NCBI GenBank assembly: GCA_916610825.1 | Contig: OU744448.1 | Location: forward strand, 27,302,107 to 27,366,106 | Length of the DNA stretch: 64,000 nt | Direction: 5' to 3' | Origin: Haliclystus octoradiatus | Taxonomy: Eukaryota; Cnidaria; Staurozoa; Stauromedusae; Haliclystidae | In this document: piece after piece, positions 33,901 through 45,900 of the stretch | Layout of the letters: every line of letters begins with the position of its first letter | How positions within the stretch are numbered: position 1 is the stretch's first letter | The notes under the pieces: generated by a model | Database searches by the model: none | Seen by the model: the letters and a program-made list of their open reading frames with translations, nothing else | Told to the model about the DNA's origin: nothing | Translations under genes and position numbers: made by a program

Positions 33901-36900
33901 TTTTCCATACTATTGAAATTCCATTCATTCTACAGAAGTAATTTAGAATCAATGGAAACAGTTTGAACATTGAGAGTTGGTCTTCTTTCGTGAATCGCCA
34001 GATATCTTTTCATGTCATGTACTAGACAAATCAATCTTATTCTCACATTTCCTTACTATGGAAAAAAGGTGTCTGAACTTCTGAACTGAGGCAGTGAGGC
34101 ACTCACAGTAAGGTTTTTAAATATTTTCTAGCTGCCAAAAACATTTTCCACAATAACGTTTTTTGTTGCTATTTTCTATTTAAAAATGTTCTACAAAGAA
34201 AATGTTATTCAACATTTGAATAGAGCAATTTAAATTCTCCAATCTTGGAAGATAAGAAGAGAAAGATGCTTTTAGATTGATTCTTTTGATCCTTTTTAAC
34301 CCATTTATTTTTGAGTCTCACTTGTGATTAATTGCTTTGTTTTTATTGGGAACATGAATCTTTCTTATTCCTAGACCATCCTATAGAATGTCAACATTTT
34401 TTATGTCTCAATTGAGTGGTGACTCAATTGGTTCACAACATGCTCATCAAATACTGAGTAATTGATTATTATTTGAATCTCAATTATTAAAAAAGGGAAT
34501 TTTTGAGTACAGTGAAACCTGTATATAACAGCCATCTATGAGAGGTAGATAAATTTCAATAGAAAATACTATTTTAGACATTGCAAGAGTGACCAATACA
34601 GACAGGTGGCCGCTGTATAGAGGTGACCATTATAACAGGTTTGACTGTATCATTTTCATTGTTTTAAAATAAATTACAAAGTGTTTTTCTTCATAAACTT
34701 TGTCATTGTCAAATCAAATAAACTTTTTGTGAATGCAATATACAACAAAATATCCCAATCAATGTCAAAACTGATGAGAACATTAAAATATATATATATA
34801 TATTGTTGAGTAATTGTATGGGCAAAACTCAATTTGAGTTCTCAATGCTAAAAGCAGAACAATTTGAATGGTTTGATCTTCTATATATTTTGTTATAGAT
34901 AAACAGTGATGTGAGGTTGTTCACGCTAGCATAAGTATAGTGCTCCATGGTAAAAATACCAGAGCTTTAAAAAATAAGGAAAATGAGTCAAAAAGAGACC
35001 TACGATTTCTCGCTACTCCGAGTTTCAAGAGTTTCTGAGTTTCTGAGTTTCAGTAATAAATTCTCTACTTGCCTGATGATCACCATATGGCAAAAAACTC
35101 GGAGTAGCAAGAAATCCTATTTTTTGAGTCATTTTACTCATAAACCGGGTAATGTTTTAGCTTTTTTCACCGGGGTTGCTGATTAGTTTGTTTAATGTAT
35201 TGGAGAGAATGTGTCAGTTAATGGCCGGATACTGCCCTTTCTGATGCTGGCCAATAGTGCTTCTGCCAGGGATTGAACCCAAGACCCTGCAGGCCGAGGT
35301 CCAACACCCTAACCATTACACTAAGGTCTCTAATATTCTTGATATTTATTGTTTACTTGACAAATAGAACAATACTATTTAGTTACTATTTTATTCAAAT
35401 TGAATTGTAGAATATTTGATTAAGATTTTTGTCATTGATTAACATCTTTACATAATATTGGATGTCATTTGATGTGCCTACCGTAATGCTTACTGTATGA
35501 GAAGAAGATTTTATAATTTCCCTGTGATTTTCAATCCATGTGTCTTATTTTGTACATTAGGGATGACATTGCTGATCATATTGGTACTAAAACTCCGCAA
35601 GGTAATGAATATTTTTAGCCATCGAATAACAGGTCAATATGAAATTCAATCAATTCGATTGGTCGAACAGCGGTCAATTCTAAAGCTGTCAGGGTCAATG
35701 AATATCGTCATAATGACCTTGGGAAACCTCGGTCATTATCAGCCGATATTCACTTCTCCTTTGAGCAATAATTGTTTAGTATTTAACGGTAGGAGCATCA
35801 TTATTATCTTCTTTATTTGATTTCTTGGATAAATGTTCTGAAAATGTTTTGTCAACTGCTAACTATTCTAGTCTATAATAAATTATTTTAACTATGTTAC
35901 CTAATTTTGTCTTCTGTGGCTATCATTGATTGTTATTAACGTTTAGACAAATAACAATCTGTCTTTAACTTGACCTTATTTCTTGGATAAATGTTCATAA
36001 CATTTTTGCAGACCATTCTAAGAAAATCTCTGAAATATTCATCATCAAATCTGAGCTAGTAGACTTACTCAACACAGCTAGGTCTTCATATAACGTTGAA
36101 TCTGCATCTCACAAAAAAAACAACGGTTCAGGAGGTATATGAACTCAATAGAAATTTAGCCAATGTGTGTCTGGAATTTTATTAATCTCATATATAATAT
36201 TTTGAATATGAATCAACTTTATTGGAGGCTATTATTTCCAATGTAGCTGAAATTTAAAATTTCACTGGAACGTATTGAAATTAACATCATCTGTGAACCT
36301 TTGATTTTAAACGGCTTTTGTATTTTTTTACAATATAGAAACTCAACTTCACTACGAGACGATGTATCTTGATCGTAACATTGCTAAAGGTCAGTGGTTG
36401 AATTTTCTTATGTTTCAAAATTATATAACTTCTATTAATCAGTGTACAGGTATCTTGGATCCCGCAAGTCGTGGAAAGGAATCTTCAATACCATAGTATT
36501 TCTGTGTTTACCGTATGTCTATTCTGAGAATTGGTTATGTTGCAAAAGTTATAGTTTCTGTTCTAGTTGATGTTTTTGTAATCCACTGCAATTAGAGTTT
36601 TGATGAAGATATTTTTTATTTCTTTGATACATTGTGAGGCAAAATCCAGAAGAAGGTTTTGGGTAAAACTTAGGATTCCAGAACGTAAAATCTTTTCTCG
36701 GACCATGCAATTATAATTACTTTCTTTGTGGATCCACATCCTGATTTCTGTCAGCCTTATTGTAGTTGGTAAAGGTTTTGGACATTTGCGTGCAGTCTCT
36801 CGAGTACAATCACTGGCAGGAGCACTATTTCTTGGCGTCACAGGAAGGGCATCTAGCCATAAAACACACATATGCTTCAAATACTAATTAATTGACCAGC

Positions 36901-39900
36901 TGTTGAGATATGACAATCTTTAACAAACCTTATTAACAATTCAATATTATGAATACGAGACTATAAAATATAATCATGTTGTGTTACTTTTTATATCAAA
37001 TATTTGATATACAGAAATGTTTACGTCATTTTGAACAGAAGTTATACAATCTTACTTTTGTTATTCTCTTTTTATGTCGTCTAAGTTACGCCATGAAAAC
37101 ACCAGCCACGACAGTGAAAAGGCTTACATTTTACCTGGTTTATATATAAGTTAGAACGAATCCAAATTAAACTATATTACATTTTAAAGTCAGGATCGCT
37201 ATCTGTACCTATCATGATCATTACCTTAAGTGCAATCATAATTTTGGAATAATTGTTACAATTGTATTGTAAGAATAATTGAATATTTAATTTACTGATG
37301 ATGGCAATCAATTTAACAAACCAGCACACTTACATTCCAACCCAAACAGCTCTTGTGAAAAAATCCATGAGTTCATCAACAGTTCATGAACACTTCATGC
37401 ACAGTTGATGAACAGTTCATGAACATTTTTTTGTGAGTTCATGAACAGCTCATGAAGAGTCATGAAGGGTTCATGAACACTTAATGAACTGTTGATAATA
37501 ATAGCTTATGAATGTGAAATTGCCTGAAAGTTTATGATCAGTTCATGAGCTTTTGGACAATTTCACGCTCATGAACTCATGAACTTTTTTTCGCAGGGGA
37601 GGTGCTGAATAATATGACCTGTGTTTTGAATTTTCAAGTAAATATGCAATATTCTACATATGACATAGTCTATAAACAACCTATAAATCATCTTAAATTT
37701 GCGTCATAAAGCTATAATTCATAGAAATTGTGGGCTAATTTGCTTAATGTCGGGTACATGGTGTTGTCTTCAATGCACAATACTTTTTTTCTTATTTTCT
37801 TTAGTCACGCTACCAAAAGGTTTATCTGATATACCAGATCACACTTCTAATAATGGTAAGAAACTGGGCAACAATTTATTAACTATAGTTATTAACATGC
37901 AAACAGATCAGACATAGGCATCTGCTTCATATCATGTCAGATATTCATTTTGCGCTCCTTCATTATATGATGATGATGATGATGACGATAAATGGATTTA
38001 CGTACACATACTATTGAGAAAGAAGACACGACATCAGTAGTATACCTTTATTTATTTATTATTTTTCCTGTATGATGGGTACTGTTTATATGCCTAGATA
38101 AAAGTTTTCTTCATAAATTATAGCTTCGTAAATTAGATTTGACTTTGTATTTGGGCTCTTGATGATTAATAGTTAGATGTTTTAATAATATAAATGATAG
38201 TAATTGTATTATAACGAATATGATTCGATCCAACTGATTGATTTAGAGTTTGACGCCAAATCACCATAGAAAACAAGGTTCGAAAGCACAATCAAACCTT
38301 ATATCACAAATGAGAATTTCCAATTTGATCAGGAGTTTTCAAAAACATTTTATGAGCAAGAAAGTCATGTAAAATTTGTGCTAATTATAATACAAAGCAA
38401 TTGGCGCACAATTTCCTATGAGCTATTAATATTTGGCGCACAGTGGCACGTGAGGAGAAAACGAGAAAGAATCAGAAAATCACAAGCTGTCGCGGCAAGT
38501 AATTTTCTGATGCTTTCTTGTTTCTCCTGAAGTGCCTTGAGTGCACCAAACATCAATAGCTCGTAGGAAACTGTGCGCCAATTGCTTATTATACCACATT
38601 TATGATTATACATATATTTGTTCCCATCTATAATCGACCTTCACTTCAGTGATGCTAAGAGATCAAAAAACTGATTTTGAGATATCAGCAAGTTAAATAT
38701 TAGGAGGATTGAACACTGTATATCCACTTGAAAAACAATACGTTTACCAAAGTACGCTGCTCAGCAGTAGGCCCTATAGGCCAATTTCTAAGTGAATGGG
38801 CTCAAAATAGTCAATCAATCTCAGCAGACAAGCTGTTGTTTTTGATCATTAGCTGTGATCAGTGTATTTCTAAGAGAAATAGAAACCGCAGCTCTCTGTT
38901 AAGATTCAACTAAAAATCCTTTTTATGATAGTGAAGAATGATCAACGGATCTGCTATATTATTCTACGCTTATCAATTTTCAATATTTATCGAAAATAAT
39001 TTGTTTTGAATTTCACATTTATTATTCTTTAATTTAATCCTTTGAGTAGTTAAGCTCAATATTGGTATTCAAACAAAAAGGAATTTGGAAGTCAGTGGCT
39101 TTCATATAATTTTAATATTTTCTTTCTGGCAGGTCAATTATCCCCAACACTTCGTTATCCCCCTGAGCCACTTGAATTACCTATGACTGAGCAACAAGAA
39201 CTTGGTTACATGCCATTGCGAGATGATTTTGAAAGGGTTCGTAACTTATAATTAGGTCATTTATAATCAGAATAAAACTGAAATCTAAACCGCTGTAAGA
39301 CTAACTAAAATGAGTATGAATAAAGATTATAACAAGAGACAAAGATGAGGCAAAAGCCTTTTTCCGTTACTCAGAGTTTCACGTGTTTAATTGCGATCTT
39401 CAGACGGTAATGCTTGTGAATGATGAAGATTATGATAATAAAAGGAGTCAAAGAATACACATTCATAGATATTACTAATAGTTTCATGTTTACGCAATAT
39501 TCAGACAAACCACCAGACATTTAGTTTATTTGTCTGATGATTGCGTAATCATGGAACTATTAATAACATTGTGAATGTGTAGTCTTTGACTTTTTTATTG
39601 TATTTAGCTCTCAAATGCTAACATTGAGCACTGTTTTGCTATTACATTATTTATAATACTGTATGAATGAATAGATAAATTGACCATTACTGACAGGTGA
39701 CCTCTTATACAGTGTATCCATGTATCTCATAATATAGAATAGAGTATTGTAATTTAGATATTTCTGAAGTGAACAATTGTAGACAGGCTACTGACTGATG
39801 TATAGAGGTGATTGATAGATTTATAGACAGCTGCTTATTTGAAGATGATAGATGATATTTATACACTGCGGTTGATGTTGTGGTGAAAGGAAGTGTAATT

Positions 39901-42900
39901 GTTAAATATATTACAATGTAACCTGCTTAATTGTAATTCAGATAAGTGAGATTCTGTTTAACTGCAAACTGCCTTCGAAACCCTACAGGCTTATTCAGAC
40001 TATTTAATGGTCAAGTCATTATTGAATAATTTCACATAAGTGCAAATTCGGATAAATGCATGAAAACAGAGATGAATTTTGAATTGAAATTAAGCAGGTC
40101 ACATCCTAAGTTTTTTATGTAATAGGTTATAGTACTGTGTTTTGTTTTAGGATTATGAAAATGAAGCAGAGACATTGATTCGTTCTTTGGTTTGTAACCG
40201 TGATGATGATGATTTAGATACAGGTATGGGTCTACATGTTACTTATAAAGTATAGCAACACTGATGTATTTAGATCTCTCTCCACTAGCAGCCAGAGCTA
40301 TGATTGACAGTTCGCTTAAAACGTATAATGTAACAATGTTTTCCTCCATTAACTAGAAAATGCTAAGGAGCAACATCAATGGCTCGTTTTGTCCCAAAGC
40401 TGGGTCCCGAATCATGAAAATCCCACCAAAAAGATATACAGTCAAACCTGTTATAACGGTCACCTCTATACAGCAGCCACCTGTCTGTAGTGGTTACTCT
40501 TTCAATGTCTAAAATAATATTGTCCATTGAATCAAACCTGTATATAAAGGCCACCTGTCTATAGTGGTCAATTTATCTACCTCTCTTAGCTGGCCGTTGT
40601 ATACAGGTTTCACTGTAATCAATAAGAAAACAACAATAATAATTCCTTGAAATGTATGAAATTGATATTGAGCATTGTTACGGTATGCTATTACAGATGC
40701 CCTGTCATTTAACCAAATTGAAATTAAAATCAGAGAAAATTCTTTTTACATCAATTGTTTTAATACAATGAAGTTAAAGACCATAAAATGACCAGCAGCC
40801 TTTGTATATTTTTGTCTTTGAAATCTGGACCCAGATTTCAATCACTCGTTTTCATGATACACGGCCCGCCTTTGTGTCTCCTTTGCACACACACGCGATT
40901 TTGCAAAACATTTCGTAAAACGAGCATGGAAGCATTTTGCAAAGTTATTTATCAGCGAACTGGTTTGGAAATTACAAGAGCAATAGAGGTGGACGTCGTA
41001 AGGGCTTTCGATGCTTGAATAAATGTGTCCCACAAAAATCAATTCACTTGCTACTAGCGTCATACGAATTGAGGAAGGATGACAGAGTTGAAAGCTACAA
41101 CTGAACTCGACTGATTCAAAATTTCATGTTGGTGTTTACTTGATATAAGAATATTAGGGGTTGAAAGAACAGGAAGAGATTTGCTAGCATTCAAAATCGA
41201 AATTTATAGCCGAAACAAAATGAAATTATAACACCAGGTGAATTCGATTTTTAATACGGATACTTTGATCATTGACTCAAAATTATATTTGTAAACACGT
41301 TACACGTAGGCTTCGTCTAAAAATAGTTAGTTACATACCTATGTATGTTTTATATTGCATTGTTTTTCTGCAGTATTTATGCACGTAAATTGTAAAATTT
41401 AGAATCATATGAATTTATTTAGTGTTGATTTGAAAGTACATTTTATCCAAGTTGTTTTGATTTGCGTCAAACTTCTCAGACAGATAATCGGACTGTGTGA
41501 CTCCCAGTCCGCTATTTATTTTTGAGCCGTGTACATTTGTTGGATATCTATAGCCATAAACTTTGCGTTTCGACAAGTAAGAATTGAGATTTATCCAAAA
41601 CTGAAATTGATAAACCAGACTATTTTCTGTCTTGTCTTTCCGTAGCAACAGCCACGAGGACAATCCTCTGACGTGAGCGCTGATGTCACTTTCCCGAGGA
41701 TTATCCTCGTTTCTTGTAATCAAAACAACAAAACAAAGCAAAGGCTGCTGGTCATTCGAAACTCTTTAAAAAAAATAGAGTGACAACAAAATTTATTTCA
41801 AAGTGTTGTTTGTGATGTTTTCCCCATTATTAATACAGTGAAACTTGTATATAACGGCCAGCTACTAGAGGTAGATAAACTGACCCCTATAGACAGGTGG
41901 CCTTTATATACAGGTTTGATTCAATAGAAAATACTATTGTACACATTGAAAGAGTGACCACTATAGACAGGTGGCCGCTGTATATAGGTGACCATTATTA
42001 CAGGTTTGACTGTACTTAGAATAATGTTATTATCCATATCCAAAGTAACTCTGACTTCAATTTAAACCTAAACATTTAGTAGATGTGATTGCTTCCTTCA
42101 TTTTAGCAATGATATTGATCTCTATTTATTGTTGGATTTTCAGCTTTGAAATTAGCTCATACGGATATGTACTGGCGAGTCGCAAAGGAAAGAAAAAGAA
42201 GGAAATTGTATGTGATTGCAAAGGTTTTTAATTTTGCATTTTTCAAAGATAATACCTAGCATATTTAGATTTCAGAGTATTTTTAAAGTGGATTAACAGA
42301 ACAAAACACTTTTGGCTTTGATGTTGCATACAATTCAGTTCAATTAATATAATTCCATAACAATGTAAATGAGCGTTAATGCTCAAAACTGATTTCTGAA
42401 GCAAAATAAAATTACATACATATATGCATTGGCTTCGAACAGCGATTGGCCTGCATGATATAAATGTTTAATTATTTAAGATAAGCAATAGATTTAATTT
42501 ATAATCTGTGACTGCTTGGAACTTTTTACACTTAATCTTACAACAGTCTTTAACACAAGATTTATTTTTATTTTGGAATGTTTGAACAGCTGAAATTTTC
42601 CTTTGATAGTTTTACTAGGGTAATATCATTTTATTTCTGATTGAAATATTTCAGAGTTGCTCGTCAGTATGGATTGATAACAAGTAAACACAAACTGATA
42701 GGTGAGAATAATTATTCAGGCATGATCTGATGATCTACGTTCTGTTTATACAGGATTACAGGTACGGTAGCTACTACATTGCAGCCCTGTTAATATCGCA
42801 ACCTGATGCTTATTATCACCAGGTTTTCAGACAGGTTAATATTAGGACCCTTATTATCATAATTCCTGGATTCATCAGGAAAGTAATATTAAATAGGTTG

Positions 42901-45900
42901 CACTGTACTTCATGTAGAAAATCATATCATGATAATCAAGGTATGATATAGAGGAGTCTGGGACTGAGAGTCGCAGAAGGCTAGCACAAGCTCAGAAGGA
43001 AGAGAAGGAAAGGCTGTAGCTGTATTCGAATTCTGTAAGCAGAAGGCAACTAATCTGCTTTCTTTTCTTTAAAAGATAAAATTGTAAAGTAATTGAGACA
43101 GTTGCCCTACCAGAGGCACCCATACAACTCCTCTATTTCTAGAGGAGTGGCTCTTTTTGTTGAGAGCAATTATGTTAGATGCTCTGTATTGATCTCAGCC
43201 GCGACACTGCAGATTGATTTCAACAGATTTCACGGCAGATAGGCCTTGATTGTAAGTGTGCAACGATTTGCCACAGCTACTTACAATGCAATTCCCTTTA
43301 GACTGTTCCATTCGTCATCCTTAGGTTTTTACTCATTTGATGTTTTAGATAAAGTCAAGATTGAGTTGACCATTGGGAGGATTTGAACCACAATTGATCA
43401 GATATGATCAGATCTTAAGTTCGGTTGCTCTGCCATCGAAGCCAATCCCTCAAATGTATTTGTATTATATTTTATGACAATACAGTAAACGGACAATGAT
43501 CCCTAAAATAAAAATTTTTGAAAACATTTACATGATTTTATCACCTAAAAACTTTTGGAAAGGAAAAATACCCTCACGATACTGATGATAATAATTATGC
43601 AATCCCACTTTTTATGTACTACATTGGACCACCAAGAATCAAGTGCTGACAACACATTTGAAAAAATAATTATTTATGACATAGAATATTACAAAGGGTA
43701 TTACTGTCCATATCCAATGTGGAACTTCCCTTGCATTTAAATATTTTCGTGCTACTATTCTATGTCTAGAGAAGTAACCTTTTCACAGAATAATTATGAT
43801 ATGATGTCATGATCTCATATTCAACACTGCAGTCCAGATTCAACAGACTACATTGCAGGGTTTCGGGTAATTGCCAATTTGCAGCATTACAGCACATGTC
43901 TCGATATAATTAAAACTTTTGGGCTGTGCTATTCCCCATCGTATTATAGCGAAAATGATTCTATCAATCTGATTGGTTTAGAGTTTGATGCCAAATCACC
44001 CATAGCAAAACTAGGTTTGAAAACACAATCGATCTTACAAATCGAACTTGACGTTACGAATGAGAATTTGCAATTTGATCAAAAGTTTTCAAAAACATTT
44101 TATGAGCAAAAAAAGTCATGTAAATACTTTTATAAGTTGTGTAAGTTATAATACAAAGCAAATGGCGCAATTAGATTGATCGAATCATTTTCGTTATAAT
44201 ACAATGATAGTTGGCGCACAGTTTCCAATGAGCTATTAAATGTTTTGTGCACTGGAGTCATTCCAGGAGAAACATACCTAATGAAACCTACCAACCGTAT
44301 AGAAAGCCTGGCGACAAACCACATGTACATAAACGCCAAATCAAACTATCCACCAAGCATTATAAAACAAATTCCAACAGCCATCAACAAAAGACTGTCA
44401 GACCTCTCAAAAAATGCCGAAATATTTAGTAAATCAAAGGATCAATACAAGACAGCTTTGAAATCAAGCGGACACAAAAGCAACCTAGCTTACACGCCAC
44501 GAACACCCAACAGGGGTAAAAAGAACAGAGAAAGGCAAGTAATATGGTTCAACCAACCATATAACAAAAGTGTGAAGACTGACATAGGAAAAATATTTTA
44601 AAAAATAATCAAGAAACACTTTCCAAAAACGCATTCCTTCCACAAAATATTCAACCTCAGCACAGTAAAAATCAGCTACAGCTGCACAATAAACATGAAG
44701 ACGATAATAAAAAGCCACTATAACAAAATAATTAACAACCAGCAACAAGAAAACATCCAACGCGGCCAACTATGTAATTTCCGAAAAAGAGAATTATGCC
44801 CAATGAACAACAACTGCCTCAAAGAGAGCATTGTGTATAATGCTACAGTCACAACAAATGAAGACCAAGATGTTCAAAACTACATCGGCCTAACTGAGAA
44901 CACATTCAAGACACGCTACAATCAACACGAGCACTCATTCAGAAACACAAAAGACATCAACTCCACAGAACTTTCGAAGTTTATATGGCACTTAAAAGAA
45001 AGGTACGAAGAATACAATATCAAATGGTCAATCCTTTCAACCGCCAAGCCATACAGCAACAAAACAAAAACATGTGATCTCTGCCTCACAGAGAAATACC
45101 ACATCACATACTCTAACAAACGCTTACTCAATAAAAAACAGAAATAATATCAAAATGTGGGCACCAGAATAAATTTTACTTGTCAAATTTTAAAATGTAG
45201 CCATCAATTATCACCGGAACCACTAACAATAATTATCTGTCATTCGTAACATGTAAACAATAGCCTAATTAAATAATAGCACTCCGATTTGTATATACCC
45301 TGAAGGTATAGTGTAAAATTTCATTGAATAAATTGCCTGATGATCGCCTTGGCGTGAAACTTCTAGTAGCAAATATGACTGTCTGATTTTGGACTTCATA
45401 ATTTATATATTATTTAAAGCTCTGCTGTATAGCATTGAGCCCTATGTTCAATCAGCAAGACAACTTACACCTCATTATATATATAAGATTCAGATACAAA
45501 TATTTCATCACACGAAACTAAGAAGCAAGGCCTCCTCTTTACACAAAGACTACTATGAGTTATAATTTTATATTATTAATTATTATTAATTATTTTTATT
45601 TTTCTAGCATCGAGAAGAAAACTTACCAAAGAAGATAGGTAATGCCAATGTTTTGTAACATTTCATTATGCACATCAGCTAAAATGCCAATTTCTCTTTC
45701 TCATTATTTCTCATTTGGTTTTCTTGTAGGGAATTTCGAGATCATTTACGTGTTTTTGCTCAACTTACAACACCCACTGAATGGGATGAATGTCTCAATA
45801 ACAGAATACGTAAGACACTACAGTCTACCTCACTACCTAATAGTAAGATGTATATACAGAGATTAGGCCCAGCATGAGAGCATGACCATTAATATTTTAA

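Noticed and set aside
35258-35333. A functional tRNA gene
   Set aside because: A- and B-box-like words are present, but the acceptor and anticodon arms do not pair; a SINE head is more likely.
36012-36134. An exon-like open stretch with AG and GT borders in TADA2B intron 5
   Set aside because: No likeness to ADA2b, and the flanking exons already join in phase and continue the family alignment.
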